NCBI GenBank assembly: GCA_030840805.1
Contig: JAVEDU010000062.1
Span: 1-61,475, forward strand
DNA length: 61,475 bases
From: Actinomycetota bacterium
GTDB lineage: Bacteria > Actinomycetota > Actinomycetes > Mycobacteriales > HKI-0501
Direction: 5' to 3'
This document shows, in pieces, positions 1 through 7,980 of the stretch. The notes under the pieces are model-generated. The model was not told the origin of the DNA. It did no database searches and was given only the letters and a program-made list of their open reading frames with translations. A program made the position numbers and the translations under genes. Within the stretch, counting starts at the first letter, position 1. Each line of letters opens with the position of its first letter.

Positions 1-576
1 CGCTTCGAGCGCGACGCGTTGCCCTACATCGACCAGCTCTACGCCGCGGCGATGCGGATGACCCGCAACCCGCAGGACGCCGAGGACCTGGTCCAGGAGA
101 CCTTCGCCAAGGCCTACTCGGCGTTCCACCAGTTCAACGAGGGCACGAACCTCAAGGCGTGGCTCTACCGCATCCTCACGAACACGTTCATCAACACCTA
201 CCGCAAGAAGCAGCGCCAGCCGCAGCAGTCCCCGACCGAGCAGATCGAGGACTGGCAGCTCGCTGCCGCCGAGTCGCACACCTCGTCCGGCCTGAAGTCG
301 GCCGAGACCGAGGCGCTCGACCGGCTGCCGGACTCCGACGTCAAGGACGCGCTGCAGGCGCTGCCCGAGGAGTTCCGGCTCGCGGTGTACCTCGCCGATG
401 TCGAGGGCTTCGCGTACAAGGAGATCGCCGACATCATGGGGACGCCGATCGGCACCGTGATGTCGCGGCTGCACCGGGGCCGGCGCAACCTCCGCAAGAT
501 GCTGGAGTCGTACGCGGCGGATCGCGGCGTCGTCCGCTCCGGTACCGCGGGTACGTCGGGGGAGGGATCGTCGTGA
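1..576 (+). CDS. sigR: ECF RNA polymerase sigma factor, SigR/SigH type (5' end missing)
   Basis: This is an ECF sigma factor of the thiol-oxidative-stress class that directs RNA polymerase to disulfide-stress promoters. The reading frame is open from base 1 ([12 protein letters not shown]...), so the true start lies upstream of the window. Region 2 is visible in the first 60 residues ([14 protein letters not shown], then [13 protein letters not shown]) and region 4 near the end ([20 protein letters not shown] followed by [13 protein letters not shown]). The stop codon overlaps the GTG start of rsrA, which means translational coupling with its own anti-sigma factor. Assignment to SigR/SigH rather than another ECF group rests on the rsrA partner and on the Mycobacterium-like neighbourhood (biotinylated protein, pdtaS, whiB1). 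Confidence 0.95.
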   Translation, partial: RFERDALPYIDQLYAAAMRMTRNPQDAEDLVQETFAKAYSAFHQFNEGTNLKAWLYRILTNTFINTYRKKQRQPQQSPTEQIEDWQLAAAESHTSSGLKSAETEALDRLPDSDVKDALQALPEEFRLAVYLADVEGFAYKEIADIMGTPIGTVMSRLHRGRRNLRKMLESYAADRGVVRSGTAGTSGEGSS

Positions 577-857
577 GCTGCGGAGAGCCCCACGAGACCG
601 ACTGCCGCGAGGTGCTCGAGGACGTGTACCTGTACCTCGACTCCGAATGCGACGAGGTGAGCCGGGGCAAGATCCGCCACCACCTGGACGAGTGCTCGCC
701 GTGCCTGCGTGAGTTCGGCATCGAGCAGGAGGTGAAGGCGCTGGTCGCCCGCTCCTGCGGCGGGGACCGCGCGCCGGAGACGCTGCGGATCCGGCTGAAG
801 CTGAAGCTCCGCGAGGTCGTCCTCGAGGCGGACGCGCGGGAGTTCCGCGCGGAGTAG
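573..857 (+). CDS. rsrA: Redox-sensing zinc anti-sigma factor RsrA
   Basis: This 94-residue cytoplasmic anti-sigma factor of the ZAS family holds SigR inactive in its reduced, zinc-bound form and releases it on disulfide formation. The zinc motif H37-x3-C41-x2-C44 is present, and Cys11 is at the position of the fourth key residue, as I recall it for the Streptomyces protein; Cys3 and Cys26 are additional. The GTG start overlaps the sigR stop codon by the GTGA arrangement, so the two are made together. It ends just before a strong hairpin. Small size, zinc motif and partner make the assignment secure. Confidence 0.95.
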   Translation: MSCGEPHETDCREVLEDVYLYLDSECDEVSRGKIRHHLDECSPCLREFGIEQEVKALVARSCGGDRAPETLRIRLKLKLREVVLEADAREFRAE

Positions 858-863
858 CCCTTG

Positions 864-909
864 ACGCCAGCGGCCCCGGTTCCTCGTCGAGGACCGGGGC
901 CGCTGGCGT
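864..909. terminator. Hairpin terminator between rsrA and the bL37 gene
   Basis: A perfect 17-bp stem joins bases 864-880 to 893-909, with a 12-base loop that can itself fold. It lies downstream of both rsrA (plus strand) and the convergent bL37 gene, so it can serve both. There is no long U tract, which is usual in GC-rich actinobacteria. Confidence 0.8.
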
Positions 910-924
910 TGGTGTTGCCGGCCG

Positions 925-999
925 TCAGGAGTTGGGACGACGGCCGTGGTTCGCCTTCTTCTTCTTGCGGGCCTTCTTCTTGCGGGACTTCTTCGCCAT
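925..999 (-). CDS. 50S ribosomal protein bL37 (24 residues)
   Basis: This very short gene encodes a 24-residue basic protein: 13 of its residues are lysine or arginine, and it ends ANHGRRPNS. That composition and the ANHG(K/R)RPN tail match the actinobacterial large-subunit protein bL37 as I remember it from mycobacterial ribosome structures. A good ribosome-binding site (GGAGG, 5 bases before the ATG) supports translation. It would bind 23S rRNA. Its place beside the sigR-rsrA pair fits the conserved actinobacterial order. It is easily missed by gene finders because of its length. Confidence 0.85.
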   Translation of the reverse strand: MAKKSRKKKARKKKKANHGRRPNS

Positions 1000-1070
1000 G
1001 GGTACCTCCGAGTCGAAGTGACTACTCGCTCGTCAGGGTCCCATGCTGCCGCGGGGCCGGGGCGCGCGGG

Positions 1071-1709
1071 TCAGCCGGAGAGGCGGCGGTTGAGCGCGTC
1101 GAGGATGGCCCGGGCCACGGCGTCCGACTCGTCGTGGCGCACCAGCGCGCTGCCGCTGACCACATGCGGGCCGGCCAGCCCGACCACCGCGACCACGCAC
1201 AGCGCGACCTTGAAGTGGCCGGCCAGGACGACGTCGACGTACTGGAGCTCCGCGGAAAGGCCCAGCAGCGACTCGGTGGCCTTCAGGGTGGCCGAGGCCA
1301 CGACCCGGGGCCGGCCGGTGATCGCCAGGCCCGACGCGCTGCCCAGGTACTCGGCGGCGCCCGCGCGGATGCAGATCTCGGCCTGCACGGTCTCGCCGGA
1401 CGTCTGGACGCCCACCGCGCTGACCACCGGCCGGGGCGCGGCGGACGCGGGGGTGATCTCGGCGACGTCCTCGTCGTCGAACTGGACGACGCTGACGATC
1501 CGGTGGTCGAGGTCGACACCGTGCTCGACCAGGGCGACGGACTGTACGTCCCGGACCACCTGCTTCGCGGCCTTGCCGGACCGCGCGAGCACGTGCACCT
1601 CGACGGGGTCCCCGGCACCGTTGGTGACCACGCTCGCGGCGCGGATGTCGGGGATCGCCGACAGGCTCGCCTCCAGGTTGGGGAGGAGGCGCAGGGGGGC
1701 GACGTTCAT
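1071..1709 (-). CDS. Conserved actinobacterial protein of unknown function
   Basis: I do not recognise a named family for this 212-residue protein. The N-terminal 75 residues look like a small alpha/beta domain (LEASLSAIPDIRAASVV, then EVHVLARSGKAAKQVVRDVQ), reminiscent of a ferredoxin-like or ACT-type fold. The C-terminal half has beta-rich segments (VQAEICIRAGAAEYLG, then RPRVVASATLKATESLLG) and a short helical end. There is no signal peptide or membrane segment. An upstream GGAG supports the ATG. It stands alone, transcribed toward the bL37 gene. The composition and length argue for a real cytosolic protein; its role is unknown. Confidence 0.75.
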   Translation of the reverse strand: MNVAPLRLLPNLEASLSAIPDIRAASVVTNGAGDPVEVHVLARSGKAAKQVVRDVQSVALVEHGVDLDHRIVSVVQFDDEDVAEITPASAAPRPVVSAVGVQTSGETVQAEICIRAGAAEYLGSASGLAITGRPRVVASATLKATESLLGLSAELQYVDVVLAGHFKVALCVVAVVGLAGPHVVSGSALVRHDESDAVARAILDALNRRLSG

Positions 1710-1816
1710 CGGGGCTCCGATCGGTGGGGATCCGCATCAGTATCACGGACACCGGTGACCATCTGTCCAATGTCGACTCCGGAGAGTCGTAGTCTGCCGT
1801 TCCGACGGAGATCAAC

Positions 1817-1909
1817 ATGTCCGAACAGCCGATGTGTCTGACATGTGGTCATGCTTTCCTTACGGTCCGTAATGGTGGCTCTCTCTGCGCGACCATTGCG
1901 TTTCGTTGA
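1817..1909 (+). CDS. Possible 30-residue cysteine-containing peptide
   Basis: A short open frame starts at an ATG 7 bases after a GGAG ribosome-binding site. It encodes 30 residues with an early C-x2-C-x-H element (MCLTCGHAF) and one later cysteine, which could bind one metal. The stretch is less GC-biased than nearby genes, so third-position statistics give little support. It lies in the 440-base gap between the reverse-strand hypothetical gene and the HD-GYP gene. It may be a genuine small protein, a leader peptide or chance. Confidence 0.3.
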   Translation: MSEQPMCLTCGHAFLTVRNGGSLCATIAFR

Positions 1910-2009
1910 ACAACTACAGACGACGTGGCCGGGACCGGCAGGAGTCTCATGCACGGGGAAAGACCCTCAGCGGAGCGGATTCTGCGTAGGCGCTAGCGGT
2001 GCCTACGAC

Positions 2010-2099
2010 ATGAATTCCAAGGGGTTGGTACTTGTGTCGAAGATCGTTGCTGTCCTGACGAACTTCCTGTCCGTCCGGGCCGGTCTGCACTGGTCCTAG
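2010..2099 (+). CDS. Possible short amphipathic leader peptide upstream of the HD-GYP gene
   Basis: An open frame of 29 codons (or 21 from an internal GTG at 2034, which has AAGGGG upstream) ends 52 bases before the HD-GYP gene. The predicted peptide is hydrophobic-amphipathic (VSKIVAVLTNFLSVRAGLHW). It could be a small membrane peptide or a leader whose translation affects the downstream gene. I see no known family and the call is weak; it is recorded because the position and composition are protein-like. Confidence 0.3.
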   Translation: MNSKGLVLVSKIVAVLTNFLSVRAGLHWS

Positions 2100-2151
2100 A
2101 ACGGCACGCCTGCCGGTCCCCGCCACGTCGTCTGTGTGCCGAAAGGACACC

Positions 2152-3987
2152 GTGGGCGCCTTGACCAGCAGCGCGCGCGCGTACGTGTCCCTTGTCGTCA
2201 CCGCAGCCCTCGTCGCCGTCGCCGCGGGTGCCGCTGCCGTGAGCCACTGGGGCACGGTCATCGCGCTCATGGCCCTCACCGTGGTCACGATGTCGCTGAG
2301 CATCCAGCTGCCGGACCGGATCGCGATGTCGCTCGCGTTCGTCGTGGACCTCGCTGCCGTCGAGATCCTCGGCCCGTCCGGCGCGGTACTGGTCGGCGCC
2401 GCGCACGCCCTCTTCTTCGGCCGGATGCCGCTGGTCAAGCGCCTGTTCAACGGCGCGCAGGCCGCGCTCTGCTGCGCCGCCGCCGCCCACGTCTACGTGC
2501 TTCTCGGCGGCCCGGTGGGGCATCTCGACCGGACGGACTTCCCCGGCGTCCTGCTGCCGGCGTCGGCGTCCGCGCTGACCTACTGCCTCGCCAACGTCGC
2601 CCTCGTCTCGGTGATCATCTCGGCGTCGACCGGCACCCCGCTCACCACGATCTGGCGTCGCGCGGTCGGGGGCGTCCTGGTGGCGTACGTCGGGTACCTC
2701 CCGCTCTCGATCGCCCTCGCGGGCCTGTGGACCACGACCGCGGGCCCGCTGTCCGCGCTGCTGATGCTCGTACCGCTGCTCGTGGCGCGTGAGCTGTTCA
2801 GCCAGTCCGTGGAGGAGCGCGCGTCGTACGACGCCACCGTCCGCGCGCTGATGGCCGCGGTGGAGACCAAGGACATCTACACCCGCGGGCACTCCGAACG
2901 CGTCGGTCGCGGCACCGCGATGATCGCCCACGAGTTCGGGTACCGCGGCGACAAGCTGGACTCGGTCCGGCTCGCCGGGCTGCTGCACGACCTCGGCAAG
3001 CTGGGCGTCCGTACCGGGGTGCTGCGCAAGAGCGGCAAGCTGACCGACGACGAGTACGCCGAGGTCAGCCGCCACCCGGTACACGGTGTCCGGATGCTGG
3101 CCGACATCGAGTTCCTCGCCGACGCCCTGGTCGCCGTGCACCACCACCACGAGCGGCTGGACGGCCGCGGCTACCCGCTCGGGCTCGCCGGTGACGCCAT
3201 CCCCGAGTCGGCGCGCATCGTCAGCGTCGCGGACGCCTTCGACAGCATGACCTCGACGCGGTCGTACCGGCGTTCGCTGAGCGTCCCCGATGCCGTGGCG
3301 GAGCTGCGCCGGTGTGCCGGTACCCAGTTCGACCCGGTGTTCGTCGAGGCGCTGGTCCGCGCGGTGGAGCGGGACGGATGGACGCTGGCAGAGCCCGGGA
3401 CCCCGGGCGCGCCCGAGGCGCCGGGCACGGCCGAGCTCCCGGCCCCCGTCCCGACCCCCGCTCCGGCCCCCGCCGCTGCCGTCCCGCCGCCCCGCACGGC
3501 GGTCGGCGCCACGGCGCCGTCCCGCACCGCGGCCGACGCGGTCCCTTCGTCGCGCACGGCGGTCGGCGCCACGGCGCCGTCCCGCACCGCGGCCGACGCG
3601 GTCCCTTCGTCGCGCACCGCGCCCGGCGCCACGGCGCTGTCGCGTACGGCTGCCGATGTGGTGCCGCCGTCTTGCACCGCGCCCGGCGCCACGGCGCTGT
3701 CGCGTACCGCGGCCGACGTGGTCCCTTCGGCCGTGCCGCTGTCGCGTACGGCCGCCGACCTGGTCCCGCCGTCCCGCCGTCCCGGGGGCACTGCGCCGTC
3801 CCGCATCGCGCCCGACCTGGTCCCGCCGTCCCGCCGTGCCGGGGGCACTGCGCCGTCCCGCATCGCGCCCGACCTGGTCCCGCCGTCCCGCCGTCCCGGA
3901 TCCGAAGCCGTCCCGCCGCCTCGCACCGCACCCGACGCGATGGCGCCCGGCCTCGCCCGCCACCGGGGTGGGCCGATCAGCCTGTGA
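2152..3987 (+). CDS. Membrane-anchored HD-GYP domain phosphohydrolase with repeat-rich tail
   Basis: HD-GYP proteins typically hydrolyse cyclic di-GMP. The first 220 residues carry about six or seven hydrophobic membrane segments. A canonical HD-GYP domain follows (about 225-390), with LLHDLGKLGV, then HPVHG and HHHHERLDGRGYPLG, so the metal-binding and GYP residues are intact. The last 180 residues are low-complexity Pro/Ala/Arg/Thr sequence built from 20- and 19-residue repeats, probably cytoplasmic and disordered. I chose the GTG at 2152 because AAAGGA sits 5 bases upstream; an upstream GTG at 2134 in the same frame lacks that. The stop overlaps the start of a second HD-domain protein, so the two are coupled. 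Confidence 0.9.
   Translation: MGALTSSARAYVSLVVTAALVAVAAGAAAVSHWGTVIALMALTVVTMSLSIQLPDRIAMSLAFVVDLAAVEILGPSGAVLVGAAHALFFGRMPLVKRLFNGAQAALCCAAAAHVYVLLGGPVGHLDRTDFPGVLLPASASALTYCLANVALVSVIISASTGTPLTTIWRRAVGGVLVAYVGYLPLSIALAGLWTTTAGPLSALLMLVPLLVARELFSQSVEERASYDATVRALMAAVETKDIYTRGHSERVGRGTAMIAHEFGYRGDKLDSVRLAGLLHDLGKLGVRTGVLRKSGKLTDDEYAEVSRHPVHGVRMLADIEFLADALVAVHHHHERLDGRGYPLGLAGDAIPESARIVSVADAFDSMTSTRSYRRSLSVPDAVAELRRCAGTQFDPVFVEALVRAVERDGWTLAEPGTPGAPEAPGTAELPAPVPTPAPAPAAAVPPPRTAVGATAPSRTAADAVPSSRTAVGATAPSRTAADAVPSSRTAPGATALSRTAADVVPPSCTAPGATALSRTAADVVPSAVPLSRTAADLVPPSRRPGGTAPSRIAPDLVPPSRRAGGTAPSRIAPDLVPPSRRPGSEAVPPPRTAPDAMAPGLARHRGGPISL
3481..3909 (+). repeat. In-gene tandem repeats, 60-bp and 57-bp units
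   Basis: Within the HD-GYP gene, four consecutive 60-bp units (3481-3720) encode 20-residue repeats of the type VGATAPSRTAADAVPSSRTA. The first two are nearly identical at DNA level. A second set with a 57-bp period begins at 3757, 3814 and 3871 and encodes 19-residue repeats (DLVPPSRRPGGTAPSRIAP). Both periods are multiples of three, so the frame is kept. The near identity of neighbouring units points to recent expansion by slippage or unequal recombination. Confidence 0.9.
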
Positions 3988-5252
3988 TCGCCCTCCGCGG
4001 CCGGCGGATCCCGGTCCTCGCCATGGCGGCGGGCGCGCTGACGCTCGCCGCCACGGTCTTCGTCGCGGTCGGCGGCTTCCGCGGGACGAGCACGGTCCTC
4101 GCGTTCGGCGGCGTGATCCTGTTCGGCGAGCTGACCCGGCTGGTGCTGCCCGGCAACCGCGACAGCGCCCCGCTGTCGTCGGCCGCCGCGCTCGGGCTCG
4201 CGCTGGCGTCCACGGTGCACGGGCGCGGCTCCGTGCACGGCGTTGCCGAGGTGATCGTCACCGTGGGGGTGGCCGGGCTGGTCGGGGCGTCCGTGCACGC
4301 GTTCGCCGGGCGGGCCCCGCGGCTCGGCGGGGTCGCGCGGCGGATCATCGGCGCCTCGGTCACGGCCGCGGTCGCCCGCCCGCTGGCGACCGGCGGGGTG
4401 CTCGGCGAGTGGGTGGCCGAGCCGACCGCCCAGGCCCTCGTGCTCGCCGCCGCCGCGATGGCCGGCCTCGGCGTCGACGTGGCGATCGGAGCGGCGGTCC
4501 GCGCGGCCCGGCACCAGAGCCGGTACGTCCGCACCGTGCGAGCGGACGTCGCCGCGCTGTGGCGGCTCCACCTCGCCGTGCTGGCCACCGGCTGGCTGCT
4601 GTCCTACGGCATCTCGCTGATGGGCCCGGTCGCGGCGCTGGTGTTCGGTCTCCCGCTGATGGTCACCCAGTTCGCCTTCCTGCGGCACGCGACCGTGCGC
4701 ACGACCTTCCGGCAGACCGTCCGGTCGATGGCCCGGGTGACCGAGATCGGCGGGTACGTCCACGAGGGACACAGCGCCCGGGTGGCCACGCTGTCGCTGC
4801 GCGTCGGGCGGCAGCTGGGCCTCCACGACGACGACCTGCTGGACCTCGAGTACGCCGCGCTGCTGCACGACATCGGCCAGCTGTCCCTCACCGACCCGAT
4901 CCCCGGCGGCGCGACGCAGGCGGTACCGGCCGCGGACCGCCGGCGCGTGGCGGAGCTCGGTGCGGACATCGTGCGGTCCACCGGCCGGCTGGAACGGGTC
5001 GCCGCGATCGTGTCCGCGCAGTCCGAGCCGTACCGCGGCGTCGGCGAGACGAGCGACCCCGCGGTCTCGCTCGCCAGCCGCATCGTCAAGGCCGCCTCTG
5101 CGTACGACGACCTGGTCCACGGCGCCGCGGGGGAGCGGTACTCGCCGCTGGAGGCGATCGAACGGCTCAGCCTCGGGCTGGCGTACGACTACGACCCCGT
5201 GGTCGTCGCCGCGCTCGGACGTTCCGTGACGCGGCCCCGGGGACCCGCGTGA
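3984..5252 (+). CDS. Membrane protein with degenerate HD domain
   Basis: A 422-residue protein, coupled by a GTGA overlap to the preceding HD-GYP gene. About seven hydrophobic segments fill the first 240 residues, with a possible amphipathic linker after them. The C-terminal HD domain (about 250-400) keeps part of the signature (EYAALLHDIGQLSL) but the histidine cluster and GYP signature are absent; the corresponding region reads SAQSEPYRGVGE. It resembles the neighbouring HD-GYP protein in architecture without its C-terminal repeats. It is therefore probably a non-catalytic or altered partner, perhaps a regulatory subunit; that is inference. Confidence 0.85.
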   Translation: MIALRGRRIPVLAMAAGALTLAATVFVAVGGFRGTSTVLAFGGVILFGELTRLVLPGNRDSAPLSSAAALGLALASTVHGRGSVHGVAEVIVTVGVAGLVGASVHAFAGRAPRLGGVARRIIGASVTAAVARPLATGGVLGEWVAEPTAQALVLAAAAMAGLGVDVAIGAAVRAARHQSRYVRTVRADVAALWRLHLAVLATGWLLSYGISLMGPVAALVFGLPLMVTQFAFLRHATVRTTFRQTVRSMARVTEIGGYVHEGHSARVATLSLRVGRQLGLHDDDLLDLEYAALLHDIGQLSLTDPIPGGATQAVPAADRRRVAELGADIVRSTGRLERVAAIVSAQSEPYRGVGETSDPAVSLASRIVKAASAYDDLVHGAAGERYSPLEAIERLSLGLAYDYDPVVVAALGRSVTRPRGPA

Positions 5253-5295
5253 CAGGATGAGCCCAGCCCCGCCAACGAACGGAGAGTGACGTCAG

Positions 5296-5511
5296 ATGGC
5301 CGAAGAGATCCGGGCCGAGATGGTCGCCAACGTGTGGAAGATCGTCGCCGCCGTCGGCGACACCGTCTCGGAGGACGACACGATCCTCATCCTCGAGTCG
5401 ATGAAGATGGAGATCCCTGTTCACCCGGAGGGCTCCGGCACGATCACGCAGCTCGCGGTCAAGGAGGGCGACGTGGTGCAGGAGGGTGACCTCATCGCCG
5501 TCATCGGCTGA
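5296..5511 (+). CDS. Biotinylated carrier protein, TB7.3-like (biotin/lipoyl attachment domain)
   Basis: This 71-residue protein consists of one biotinyl domain, with the acceptor lysine Lys37 in the motif ESMKMEIPV and the usual glycine-rich turns (GSGTITQ, EGDLIAVIG). It would be loaded by BirA and carries CO2 for an acyl-CoA carboxylase, or acts as a storage or exchange form of biotin. It matches the M. tuberculosis TB7.3 protein in size, which also lies near the sigH region. GGAGAG lies upstream of the ATG. A biotin biosynthesis operon follows about 1.2 kb away on the opposite strand. Confidence 0.92.
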   Translation: MAEEIRAEMVANVWKIVAAVGDTVSEDDTILILESMKMEIPVHPEGSGTITQLAVKEGDVVQEGDLIAVIG

Positions 5512-5586
5512 TGAGGCGGGACGTTTGGCCGATCGCGTGAACCGGCCGGGGTCAAGGGCGGCACCCGACGTGCCGATTCTCTCGGG

Positions 5587-6678
5587 GTGACCGATGACGC
5601 AATCCTGAGCATCGAGCCCTTTCTCCGTGCGCTCACCGAGTGCGGTGGCTCCGACCTGCACTGCAAGGTCGGTTCGCCGCCCCGGATCCGGCTCGACGGC
5701 CGGCTGCGGACCCTCCAGGTCCGCGCCCTCAAGCCCGCCGACACCGAGCACATGGCCAACGAGGTCCTGCGCGGCGACCTGATCGACGAGTTCCACCGGA
5801 GCAACGAGGCGGACTTTGCGTTCTCGTTGTCCGGTGTCGGGCGGTTCCGCGTCAACGCGTTCCGCTCGCGCGGATCGATCGGCCTGGTGTTCCGCCGGGT
5901 CAGCATCGGCGCGATCCCGCTGGAGGACCTCGGGCTCCCGGAGATCATCAGCACCCTGGCGATGGAGCCACGCGGGCTCGTGCTCGTCACGGGCCCCACG
6001 GGGTCCGGGAAGACCACCACGCTCGCCGGGATGATCGACCTGATCAACAGCCAGCGCGAATGCCACATCGTGACGGTCGAGGACCCGATCGAGGTGCTGC
6101 ACCAGGACAAGCGCTCGATGGTGAACCAGCGTGAGGTCCGGGTCGACACCGCCGACTTCTCCACCGCGCTGCGGGCCGCGATGCGGCAGGACCCCGACGT
6201 GATCCTCGTCGGCGAGATGCGTGACCAGGAGACCGTCAAGGCGGCCCTGGCGGCGGCCGAGACGGGCCACTTCGTCATGTCCACGCTGCACACCGTGGAC
6301 GCGGCCGAGACCGTCAACCGGATCATCGACTTCTTCCCGCCCCACGAGCAGAAGCAGGTCCGCCTCGCGCTGGCCGGTGCGCTCCGCGGCGTCGTCTGCC
6401 AGCGGCTGGTGCCGCGCGCGGACGGCCAGGGCCGGTGCGTGGTCATGGAGGTCGCGGTGAACACCGGACGTATCGCGGACGCGATCGTGGACCCGGAGAA
6501 GACCTCGACGATTGCCCAGCTGGTGCGGGAGGGCGGCTTCTACGGCATGCAGTCGTTCGACCAGGCGCTGGTGGCGCTCATCCGGGACGGGGTGGTCACC
6601 CTGGAGGCGGCCATGCACGCGTCCACGTCGCCGCACGACCTCACCGTGGAGCTGCGGCGCCTGGGCCTCGTCGCGTGA
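5587..6678 (+). CDS. pilT: PilT-family type IV pilus retraction ATPase
   Basis: A 363-residue secretion/pilus ATPase of the PilT family, whose hexamers power pilus depolymerisation at the inner face of the membrane. The N-terminal PAS-like domain (SIEPFLRALTECGGSDLH) is typical. The Walker A motif is at residues 136-143 (GPTGSGKT), the Asp box near ECHIVTVEDPIEVLH, Walker B near DVILVGEMRD, and the conserved AAETGHFVMSTLHT lies just after. No other pilus genes are present, so it stands apart from a pilus locus here; a second role, for example in natural transformation, cannot be excluded. The GTG start has only a weak ribosome-binding site. Confidence 0.93.
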   Translation: MTDDAILSIEPFLRALTECGGSDLHCKVGSPPRIRLDGRLRTLQVRALKPADTEHMANEVLRGDLIDEFHRSNEADFAFSLSGVGRFRVNAFRSRGSIGLVFRRVSIGAIPLEDLGLPEIISTLAMEPRGLVLVTGPTGSGKTTTLAGMIDLINSQRECHIVTVEDPIEVLHQDKRSMVNQREVRVDTADFSTALRAAMRQDPDVILVGEMRDQETVKAALAAAETGHFVMSTLHTVDAAETVNRIIDFFPPHEQKQVRLALAGALRGVVCQRLVPRADGQGRCVVMEVAVNTGRIADAIVDPEKTSTIAQLVREGGFYGMQSFDQALVALIRDGVVTLEAAMHASTSPHDLTVELRRLGLVA

Positions 6679-6689
6679 CTCACCCCGTG

Positions 6690-6748
6690 TTGATCATGGG
6701 GTTTGCAACACGACACGCTCGCGTTTCTGTTGCAAACCCCATGATCAA
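6690..6748. repeat. Long perfect inverted repeat at the pilT/bsaP junction
   Basis: Two perfect 21-base arms (6690-6710 and 6728-6748, TTGATCATGGGGTTTGCAAC and so on) flank a 17-base loop. It sits between the convergent pilT and bsaP genes, and the bsaP stop codon (6745-6747) is inside the right arm. It may act as a bidirectional terminator or be a member of a dispersed palindromic repeat family. Its base composition is lower in GC than its surroundings. Confidence 0.85.
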
Positions 6749-6951
6749 TTCTGGAGGTGGAGGTTCGTGAGGACGCCGTGCTCGGAGCACCGGGCCGTCC
6801 AGCCCGTCGGCGTGATCTGGACGATCATCCGGCGGCGGCACGCGGCGCAGTACCGCGGCGGCTCCAGCGACAGGGCACGTGCGCACCCGGTCAGCTCGGG
6901 CCCCGCGTGGTCGGCGGTCTGCCGGCCGCACCGTCCGCAGTAGTCACTCAT
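6745..6951 (-). CDS. bsaP: Biotin synthase auxiliary protein BsaP
   Basis: A 68-residue protein next to bioB with several cysteines in zinc- or iron-binding spacing (CGRCGRQ near the start, then CAACRRR, then RCSEHG). Size, cysteine pattern and location directly after bioB match BsaP (Rv1590 in M. tuberculosis), described as an auxiliary factor that supports biotin synthase turnover by aiding its auxiliary iron-sulfur cluster. It is last in the bioFDB-bsaP operon, 21 bases after bioB. Its stop codon lies in a long palindrome, so the last residues may have been set by that repeat. Confidence 0.85.
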   Translation of the reverse strand: MSDYCGRCGRQTADHAGPELTGCARALSLEPPRYCAACRRRMIVQITPTGWTARCSEHGVLTNLHLQN

Positions 6952-6972
6952 CGGACCGCTCCCTCCGGACAG

Positions 6973-7980
6973 CTACAGCGTCTGGGACAGCGCCTTGATC
7001 GGCATGCTGAGCTCGGCCAGCATGTCCAGGTCCTCGGTGGCCGGGCGGCCGAGCGTGGTGAGGTAGTTGCCCACGATCACCGCGTTGATCCCGCCCAGCA
7101 CGCCCTTGCCGGCCAGGTCACCGAGGGTGAGCTCGCGGCCGCCGGCGTACCGCAGGATCGTCCGCGGCAGCGCCAGCCGGAACGTCGCGACCGTCTTCAG
7201 CGCCTCGGCGGGCGCCATGATCGGCTGGTCCCCGAACGGGGTACCGGGACGCGGGTTGAGGAAGTTCAGCGGCACCTCGTCCGGCTCCAGCTCGGCGAGC
7301 TGCGCGGCGAACTCGGCACGCTGCTCGATCGTCTCGCCCATCCCGACGATGCCGCCGCAGCAGACCTCCATGCCCGCGTCGCGCACCATCGAGAGCGTCG
7401 ACCAGCGCTCCTCCCAGGTGTGCGTGGTGACCACGTTCGGGAAGTACGAGCGCGAGGTCTCGAGGTTGTGGTTGTACCGGTGGATCCCCATGTCGGCGAG
7501 CTCGTCCACCTGGGCCTGCGTGAGCATGCCCAGCGAGGCGGCGATGTTGATGTCGACCTCGGCGCGGATGGCCTCGCAGCCCTCCCGCATCTGCTTCATG
7601 AGCCGCTCGTCCGGGCCGCGGACCGCGGCGACGATGCAGAACTCGGTCGCGCCGGTCGCGGCGGTCTCCTTCGCGGCCTTGACCAGCGACGGGATGTCCA
7701 GCCACGCGGCCCGGACCGGGGACTGGAACAGCCCCGACTGCGAGCAGAAGTGACAGTCCTCCGGGCAGCCGCCGGTCTTGACGCTGACGATGCCCTCGAC
7801 CTCGACCTCGGGTCCGCACCACCGCATCCGGACCTCGTGCGCGAGCGCCAGCAGGTCGTCGAGCCGGTCGTCCGGCAGGGTCAGGCACTCGACCGCCTGC
7901 GCCTCGGTGAGCCCGATGCCCCGCTCGAGCACCTGCTCCCGCGCCGCGCTCAGAATGTCCGTGTCCAGCATGTCGGTCAC
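6973..7980 (-). CDS. bioB: Biotin synthase (radical SAM)
   Basis: BioB inserts sulfur into dethiobiotin to form biotin, using S-adenosylmethionine and two iron-sulfur clusters. The radical-SAM motif C-x3-C-x2-C is seen as [12 protein letters not shown] about residue 73. Other hallmarks are VSVKTGG before it, YNHNLETS and [10 protein letters not shown] further on. The protein is 335 residues, normal for the family. The GTG start overlaps the bioD stop (GTGA) with GGGAG upstream; an ATG three codons further on is the alternative. It is followed by bsaP. Confidence 0.96.
   Translation of the reverse strand: MTDMLDTDILSAAREQVLERGIGLTEAQAVECLTLPDDRLDDLLALAHEVRMRWCGPEVEVEGIVSVKTGGCPEDCHFCSQSGLFQSPVRAAWLDIPSLVKAAKETAATGATEFCIVAAVRGPDERLMKQMREGCEAIRAEVDINIAASLGMLTQAQVDELADMGIHRYNHNLETSRSYFPNVVTTHTWEERWSTLSMVRDAGMEVCCGGIVGMGETIEQRAEFAAQLAELEPDEVPLNFLNPRPGTPFGDQPIMAPAEALKTVATFRLALPRTILRYAGGRELTLGDLAGKGVLGGINAVIVGNYLTTLGRPATEDLDMLAELSMPIKALSQTL

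Noticed and set aside
3481-3909. Regular repeats considered as a CRISPR array
   Set aside because: Units abut without unique spacers, the period is a multiple of three, and they are translated in the HD-GYP frame.
3171-5120. 649-codon minus-strand frame opposite the HD-domain genes
   Set aside because: Shadow frame; its apparent repeats are only the complement of the in-gene repeats.
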